Assembly (NCBI GenBank): GCA_017618435.1
Contig: JAFZUH010000312.1
Span: 1-11,666 of the forward strand
Length of the DNA: 11,666 bases
Source of the DNA: Bacteroidales bacterium
Lineage (GTDB): Bacteria; Bacteroidota; Bacteroidia; Bacteroidales; WCHB1-69
Direction: 5' to 3'
Shown here: piece by piece, positions 9,601-11,666 of the stretch
How the letters are laid out: each line of letters begins with the position of its first letter
Numbering within the stretch: position 1 is the stretch's first letter
Program-made: the position numbers and the translations under genes
The notes under the pieces: model-generated
Database searches by the model: none
What the model was told of the DNA's origin: nothing
The model's input: the letters and a program-made list of their open reading frames with translations, nothing else

Positions 9601-9861
9601 TTCTTCCAAAATATTCGGTAGATGTTGGGCGGTAAAATCTGCCAATGCTTTGGTTTGTGGATAATAGTGAATGTCGGCAATATCGGTGCGGTAAAAACTC
9701 CAGACTCTTTGTGCTTTTTTGTATTGTATCCGGTTTTTTCCAAAAGACATATTGCTCCCGTTTTGGAATTGGGCACTGGCAACAAGACTCCCTGCCAGCA
9801 ACAATAACAAAAACAGGTGGCTGTTCCAAATGGCAAAATGTGTTTTGGCGGTTTTTAACAT
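6610..9861 (-). CDS. Outer-membrane protein: degenerate peptidase domain, TolB-like propeller, C-terminal beta-barrel
   Basis: This 1083-aa exported protein has a signal peptide (hydrophobic LFLLLLLAGSLVA, likely cut after ASA at residue 30). Residues 50-290 resemble a gluzincin (peptidase MA-like) domain: WFSEGLSTY at 185-193 matches the downstream WxxEG motif, but where HExxH is expected (about 161-165) there is LESCF, so both zinc histidines are missing. Residues 305-540 carry PD40/TolB-like propeller repeats, such as PRISPNGDLLAYVS (311-324), WNPSGDFVYL (365-374), FSSDGKRIVL (410-419) and IIFSSNR (461-467). A low-complexity Asn/Glu/Lys linker covers about 610-640. The region from about 680 to the end has alternating aromatic beta-strands and ends in NLDF; a terminal Phe is typical of Bam-assembled barrels. 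Function unknown. Coupling to an MsbA-like exporter suggests a role in the outer membrane. Confidence 0.8.
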   Translation of the reverse strand: MLKTAKTHFAIWNSHLFLLLLLAGSLVASAQFQNGSNMSFGKNRIQYKKAQRVWSFYRTDIADIHYYPQTKALADFTAQHLPNILEEMETKVGFQLAHKMQIIIYARQSDFEQSNIGLDNDNFYNTGGVSAIYGHKVFLYYKGNIHDFYIDLKKGVCRLLLESCFAGSNIGSNMRAGYISPLPVWFSEGLSTYLSRPWTIAIETQIREEANNSHYEKLHFLPIQNQIVAGMSWWKFVADTYGTSSVSSLAYYSARFRNYEKGCKIVFGKPYKELKTEWINYCQTRFKADSSATALSSNVLKDKAFTNYLFPRISPNGDLLAYVSNKEGKIRVCLLNLETQKKKNIYFKHYSIEDNPDMSYPIPLWNPSGDFVYLMEEHKDKVYLLPYDINKKKYLDRQVIFINKITSLAFSSDGKRIVLSGVNNGQSDIYVYNLFSRSLEQITNDKQDDIAPSFFLDNQQIIFSSNRSNDTLGNDNQYNTNAFDLFVYNYAAKDKKLIRVSNDSSYSDIFGIETYNKLLTFVKNEQSASTRYVGEFSYVISRIDTGIHYAYQINAFPVERYATAIGNQSFSKEQNAIFSQIHQDGQWKINKSEFSQNIKPLPQISFEKNPTSLINENSENKENKESAHKTEKKLRQMRLSDFLSADSTTLDSNYQNMVFKMKPQPQNPNTLIPRNLYTQYYINKTITQLDFSFLNLSYQSFINSSSPIYLNNDINGLFMIALTDLMEDHRMLGGIRLSMFNIGDMELLYSYETLKKRWDKQFIAYYRTQRYVNTDNNTYFQQKHQTASFYFLLKYPFDKVQSLRFTFGVRYNRFDTKALDIISLKTKPVHDIWCETRAEYVVDCTRPIDVNIKKGFRSKVFAEFSCTPYNSTTFSAENHFRYMGNIGLDLRHYAQLTPTLIWANRLAGGSSFGNSPLIYYLGGVDNWIFANFDKDIPIDRNINYAYQTLATNMRGFKQNIRNGNNFAVFNTELRWQLMQTFIKRSIKNNFLRSLQLVGFVDVGTAWSGISPYAKDNPLFIRTISKGESINITTHRQTEPVVCGFGLGLRFMIFNYLIRFDYGWGIENQRISHHQGHLSLNLDF

Positions 9862-9884
9862 GATTATTTACCTATAATTAATCT

Positions 9885-9909
9885 TGCAAAGATAGCATAA
9901 AATTTCAAT
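9885..9909 (-). promoter_or_regulatory. Promoter of the outer-membrane protein and MsbA-like operon
   Basis: The minus strand has the -7 box TATCTTTG at 9887-9894, with the ATG at 9861 some 25 nt downstream. The block ATTGAAATTTTATG just upstream is shared with the promoter at 2129-2153. Adjoining it is an inverted repeat, TTTCAA, TATTG, TTGAAA (9903-9919), a possible operator. The region 9920-9990 between this and the next promoter is AT-rich, with nothing recognisable. Confidence 0.65.
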
Positions 9910-9990
9910 ATTGTTGAAAATACAAAAATCCACCAAAATGAAATTTGAATTATATAAAAAAGAGAAGAATAACAATCCATAGAAAATATG

Positions 9991-9998
9991 TATCTTTG
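9991..9998 (+). promoter_or_regulatory. Bacteroidota -7 box for the structured RNA
   Basis: TATCTTTG, followed by CA, is an exact TAnnTTTG match and shares TATCTTTGCA with the two operon promoters. Transcription would start near 10003-10006, but no start codon of a plausible gene follows for 265 nt. That supports a non-coding transcript or a very long leader. No good -33 TTTG is seen at standard spacing. Confidence 0.6.
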
Positions 9999-10003
9999 CA
10001 AAG

Positions 10004-10230
10004 TTGTCAAACTAAAAATTTGAACAGAAAAGGAAAAAATAATATTATATTGTAAATAACGGGCTTTTACGCTTTTATTCTCTACTCAGTAAACGACCAA
10101 TTTATTAAAGTATATGAGAATAAGTTTGTAATGGTTCACGTGTTTGGCGTGTGCTGTTTTAGCTTATTATATACTATGCTTTGGTCGGCTAACTGGGTAA
10201 ATAAGAAAAAAACAGGTTCACGCCTTTTTT
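10004..10230 (+). ncRNA. Candidate structured non-coding RNA, long irregular hairpin (6S-like?)
   Basis: It lies downstream of a -7 box and has no plausible ORF. A nested series of helices makes one rod: ACTCAGT 10084-10090 with ACTGGGT 10192-10198; GACCAA 10095-10100 with TTGGTC 10181-10186; GTATAT 10110-10115 with ATATAC 10169-10174; AATAAG 10119-10124 with CTTATT 10163-10168; CACG 10137-10140 with CGTG 10148-10151. GGGCTT 10061-10066 could also close with AAGCCC 10250-10255. A long rod with internal bulges and about 200-nt length is typical of 6S RNA, which binds RNA polymerase. Weinberg-type Bacteroidales motifs are another option. A competing fold ends in a terminator (10146-10230). Alternatively it is a regulatory 5' leader of the HTH gene at 10272. 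Start and end are estimates. Confidence 0.55.
10146..10230 (+). terminator. Terminator-like hairpin with U6 tract at the end of the structured RNA
   Basis: GGCGTG (10146-10151) pairs with CACGCC (10219-10224), TGTTTT (10155-10160) with AAAACA (10209-10214) and CTTATT (10163-10168) with AATAAG (10200-10205). TTTTTT follows at 10225-10230. The stem uses strands that the long rod fold pairs elsewhere, so the two folds exclude each other. The loop is long (about 30 nt), which is unusual for a simple intrinsic terminator. Confidence 0.4.
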
Positions 10231-10271
10231 ATGACTTATAGAAATGACTAAGCCCCCAAATATCTTGAAAT

Positions 10272-10517
10272 ATGGAAGAAATACACATGGGGAAATTGAT
10301 AAAAATGCACCTCAAACAAAAAGGGATAAAGATGCAATGGTTGTGTGAACAAATGCACTGCCATCGCAATACGATGTACGGCATTTTGGAACGCCCTTGG
10401 ATTGACAGTTACACCTTGATGAGGATTTCCATTATTTTGGACCACAATTTTTTTGCCGAATTGTCCGCTTATTATGCCGACAGTAAGGAACATTTGAAAA
10501 GTTCCGATGCAGAATAA
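10272..10517 (+). CDS. Small helix-turn-helix protein, XRE-like
   Basis: This 81-aa protein has a predicted helix-turn-helix at about residues 20-40 (MQWLCEQMHCHRNTMYGIL), followed by IDSYTLMRISIILDHNFF (44-61), a pattern seen in many short Bacteroidales DNA-binding proteins (from memory). It is expected to bind DNA as a dimer; the target is unknown. A second Met at residue 6 could also start translation. The charged, polar tail after residue 65 carries no recognisable domain. It begins 41 nt after the U-tract of the candidate RNA and has no -7 box of its own apart from a poor TATCTTGA at 10261, so it may be expressed by read-through. Two palindromes begin 4 nt after its stop and are possible binding sites. 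Confidence 0.7.
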   Translation: MEEIHMGKLIKMHLKQKGIKMQWLCEQMHCHRNTMYGILERPWIDSYTLMRISIILDHNFFAELSAYYADSKEHLKSSDAE

Positions 10518-10520
10518 AAC

Positions 10521-10567
10521 ACAAAATGTACATTTTTTACGTGCATTTTGTCCGTTTTTTACGGACA
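10521..10567. promoter_or_regulatory. Two overlapping palindromes, possible operator or terminator
   Basis: ACAAAATGTAC (10521-10531) pairs with GTGCATTTTGT (10541-10551), 11 positions with one G-U. TGTCCGT (10549-10555) pairs perfectly with ACGGACA (10561-10567). The two share bases 10549-10551, and each contains TTTTTTACG in its centre. They lie 32-78 bp upstream of the -7 box at 10599. Either they terminate the HTH transcript (the first stem is followed by CCG and T6) or they are protein-binding sites; both are possible. Confidence 0.55.
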
Positions 10568-10598
10568 GCGGAAAAAGAGTACAACGAATATTATTATA

Positions 10599-10606
10599 TA
10601 CTTTTG
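10599..10606 (+). promoter_or_regulatory. Bacteroidota -7 box for the LPP20-like operon
   Basis: TACTTTTG matches TAnnTTTG and is followed by CA, as at the other promoters in this window. It would give a leader of about 85 nt before the ATG at 10698. No clear -33 element. Confidence 0.55.
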
Positions 10607-10632
10607 CACCCAATGATTGAATACGGAGTTGA

Positions 10633-10660
10633 GGTGTAAGAAAATGGTTCTGCTTGCACC
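10633..10660 (+). promoter_or_regulatory. 5' leader hairpin upstream of the exported-protein gene
   Basis: GGTGTAAG (10633-10640) pairs with CTTGCACC (10653-10660) over 8 positions with one G-U, around a 12-nt loop. It lies within the predicted leader, 37 nt upstream of the ATG. TTGCACC also occurs at 10604-10610, overlapping the promoter. No known riboswitch is recognised. Confidence 0.35.
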
Positions 10661-10697
10661 AAGATTAATATTAACAAATTGAACCGTTTTTTGTAGA

Positions 10698-11324
10698 ATG
10701 ACAAAAAAATATTTTAGAATCGGATTATTAATTTTAACAAGTTTGGTTATCTGTTTTTCATCTTCTTATGCTCAAAAGAAGCAAGAAGATCCCTACAAAA
10801 GAGCGAAAGCCAAGGTAAAGGAATTACAAAAGAAGGGTGAAACCATAGTTGCAGGAAGTAGTACCGCAATAGAAATGTTAGCCAAACATTATGAAAAAAA
10901 AGACAGGGGCTATATGGAAAGATTAGGGACTGCCGATAATTGTAAATCTATGAATGTTTGTCGTCAAGTGGCTATGAATAATGCTCAAGTATTATTGGCA
11001 CAAGAAGTTTCTTCTCAAATCAGAGGGGCGTTGGAAAGTGGGTTGAGACACGATGCGAGTGATACAGATTTAGAGAAAGATGTAACAGAAGGAAATACAT
11101 TCAAAGCCTTTGCCGCAAATCTTTCCGGTTGTTTGGAGTATGGTTTCGCTACATACAAACAAGACAAAAATGGAAACAAAAATTATACAATGTATTTTCT
11201 TGTGGACAAGAACAAACTCACACAACAATTAGAACGTTCTTTAAAAGAAACCAAATTGACCATTGAAAAAATAAAAAGCATTTCCGATTTTGTTAAAGAG
11301 GGACTTTCTGACGATATAGAATAA
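10698..11324 (+). CDS. Exported protein, LPP20-like, function unknown
   Basis: This 208-aa protein has a signal peptide (hydrophobic IGLLILTSLVICF, likely cut after SYA at residue 25). The mature part begins with a charged, Lys-rich helix (27-48). A central helix, AMNNAQVLLAQEVSSQI (92-108), resembles the alanine-rich helix of LPP20-type proteins. A beta segment, NYTMYFLVDKNKL (162-174), and a C-terminal helix (175-200) follow. There is no lipobox Cys, so it is probably periplasmic or secreted. The next gene, 27 nt downstream, encodes another exported protein with a similar AxxxxxNAAQSNLLESI helix, so the two are probably related and cotranscribed. No enzymatic motif is seen, and the LPP20 relation is inferred from pattern only. 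Confidence 0.7.
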   Translation: MTKKYFRIGLLILTSLVICFSSSYAQKKQEDPYKRAKAKVKELQKKGETIVAGSSTAIEMLAKHYEKKDRGYMERLGTADNCKSMNVCRQVAMNNAQVLLAQEVSSQIRGALESGLRHDASDTDLEKDVTEGNTFKAFAANLSGCLEYGFATYKQDKNGNKNYTMYFLVDKNKLTQQLERSLKETKLTIEKIKSISDFVKEGLSDDIE

Positions 11325-11332
11325 TAATGTCA

Positions 11333-11358
11333 ATTAAAATGAAAAATTAAAATGAAAA
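11333..11358 (+). repeat. 13-bp tandem duplication covering the start codon
   Basis: ATTAAAATGAAAA occurs twice in direct succession (11333-11345 and 11346-11358). Both copies contain an ATG; the first (11339) reads Met-Lys-Asn-stop and the second (11352) opens the long frame. It probably arose by slippage. Confidence 0.85.
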
Positions 11359-11666
11359 ATAAAAAAATAATCTTGATATTTACCCTGTGCCTACTATATG
11401 TAAGCATAGGGTTTACCCAAAGTGTTCCGAATTGGGTAGATGCTGATGTGCGTGCCACAAAATATTCTTCCAATAAATATCTTATCGGTTTTGCTTATGG
11501 TAATCTTAATGGAAAAGAAAATCTTGCACAAGCAACAGAGCGTATAAAAAACGCCGCCCAAAGCAATTTGTTGGAAAGCATTCAGGTAAATATGAAATCG
11601 AATACCCGTTCGGCCATTACTGCCGAAAATGTCAATGGTCAGTATTATGAAAATGAAGCCTTTGTC
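11352..11666 (+). CDS. Exported LPP20-like protein, N-terminal part
   Basis: The frame is open from the ATG at 11352 to the right edge (105 codons), so the C-terminus is missing. The signal peptide MKNKKIILIFTLCLLYVSIG is followed by a likely cut near GFTQ (residues 20-23). The mature protein begins SVPNWV, then KYLIGFAYG (about 45-53) and a helix with QATERIKNAAQSNLLESI (about 62-79). The P-x-W-V, Y-x-x-G-x-A and Ala-rich helix order matches the LPP20 lipoprotein family of Bacteroidota, though no lipobox Cys is seen. Its role is unknown; in other bacteria relatives are outer-membrane or surface associated. It lies 27 nt after the preceding gene and is probably cotranscribed. Confidence 0.75.
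   Translation, partial: MKNKKIILIFTLCLLYVSIGFTQSVPNWVDADVRATKYSSNKYLIGFAYGNLNGKENLAQATERIKNAAQSNLLESIQVNMKSNTRSAITAENVNGQYYENEAFV

Noticed and set aside
9500..9836. Two minus-strand frames of 107-109 aa in other phases
   Set aside because: They lie wholly inside the 1083-aa outer-membrane protein gene and lack domain signals.
2129..9909. Invertible 7.7-kb DNA segment flanked by 25-bp inverted repeats
   Set aside because: The repeats are promoters, no recombinase is nearby, and inversion would only swap the two operons.
10061..10255. Firm assignment of the RNA as 6S, tmRNA, RNase P or SRP RNA
   Set aside because: Shape and size suit 6S, but I recognise no diagnostic sequence; tmRNA and RNase P signatures are not seen.
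10248..10613. Minus-strand 121-aa open frame over the HTH gene
   Set aside because: It runs across the HTH gene, the palindromes and the promoter and has no recognisable domain; the HTH frame on the plus strand is far more convincing.

Overview
This window looks like the chromosome of a member of the Bacteroidota, probably Bacteroidales. The DNA is AT-rich and has no clear Shine-Dalgarno sequences. Several starts are preceded by the phylum-specific -7 box TAnnTTTG. The gene families (Pmp-like beta-helix surface protein, TolB-like propeller fused to an outer-membrane barrel, small Bacteroidales HTH protein, LPP20-like exported proteins) fit that group. I see no transposase, tRNA, rRNA or CRISPR array.

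Region by region: (1) 1-1974, minus strand, is the N-terminal 658 codons of a large secreted beta-helix protein with about 17 GGG-I-Y type repeats; it runs off the left edge. (2) 1975-2185 is a divergent promoter region. (3) 2186-4785, plus strand, is a tight three-gene operon: a sugar-phosphate nucleotidyltransferase-like protein, a VanX-type D-Ala-D-Ala dipeptidase (10-nt overlap) and an ABC ATPase with no permease next to it. (4) 4775-4800 is a perfect 10-bp inverted repeat that carries the last codons of two convergent genes. (5) 4790-9861, minus strand, is a two-gene operon whose ORFs overlap by 1 nt: a 1083-aa outer-membrane protein (pseudo-peptidase, beta-propeller, barrel) followed by an MsbA-like ABC exporter. 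(6) 9862-10271 holds divergent promoters and a candidate structured non-coding RNA of about 225 nt that can fold as a long 6S-like rod or, alternatively, as a terminator hairpin followed by six U. (7) 10272-10517 is a small HTH protein. (8) 10521-10567 holds two overlapping palindromes upstream of a promoter. (9) 10698-11666 is the start of an operon of exported LPP20-like proteins; the second gene is cut by the right edge.

The common theme is the cell envelope: peptidoglycan peptide hydrolysis, sugar activation, lipid export, and outer-membrane and secreted proteins. The two convergent operons start from promoters that match at 24 of 25 positions and end on one shared palindrome, which suggests common control. 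The best candidate for something undescribed is the structured RNA between 10004 and 10230 with its neighbouring HTH gene and palindromes. A Bacteroidales 6S-type RNA would be the conventional explanation.
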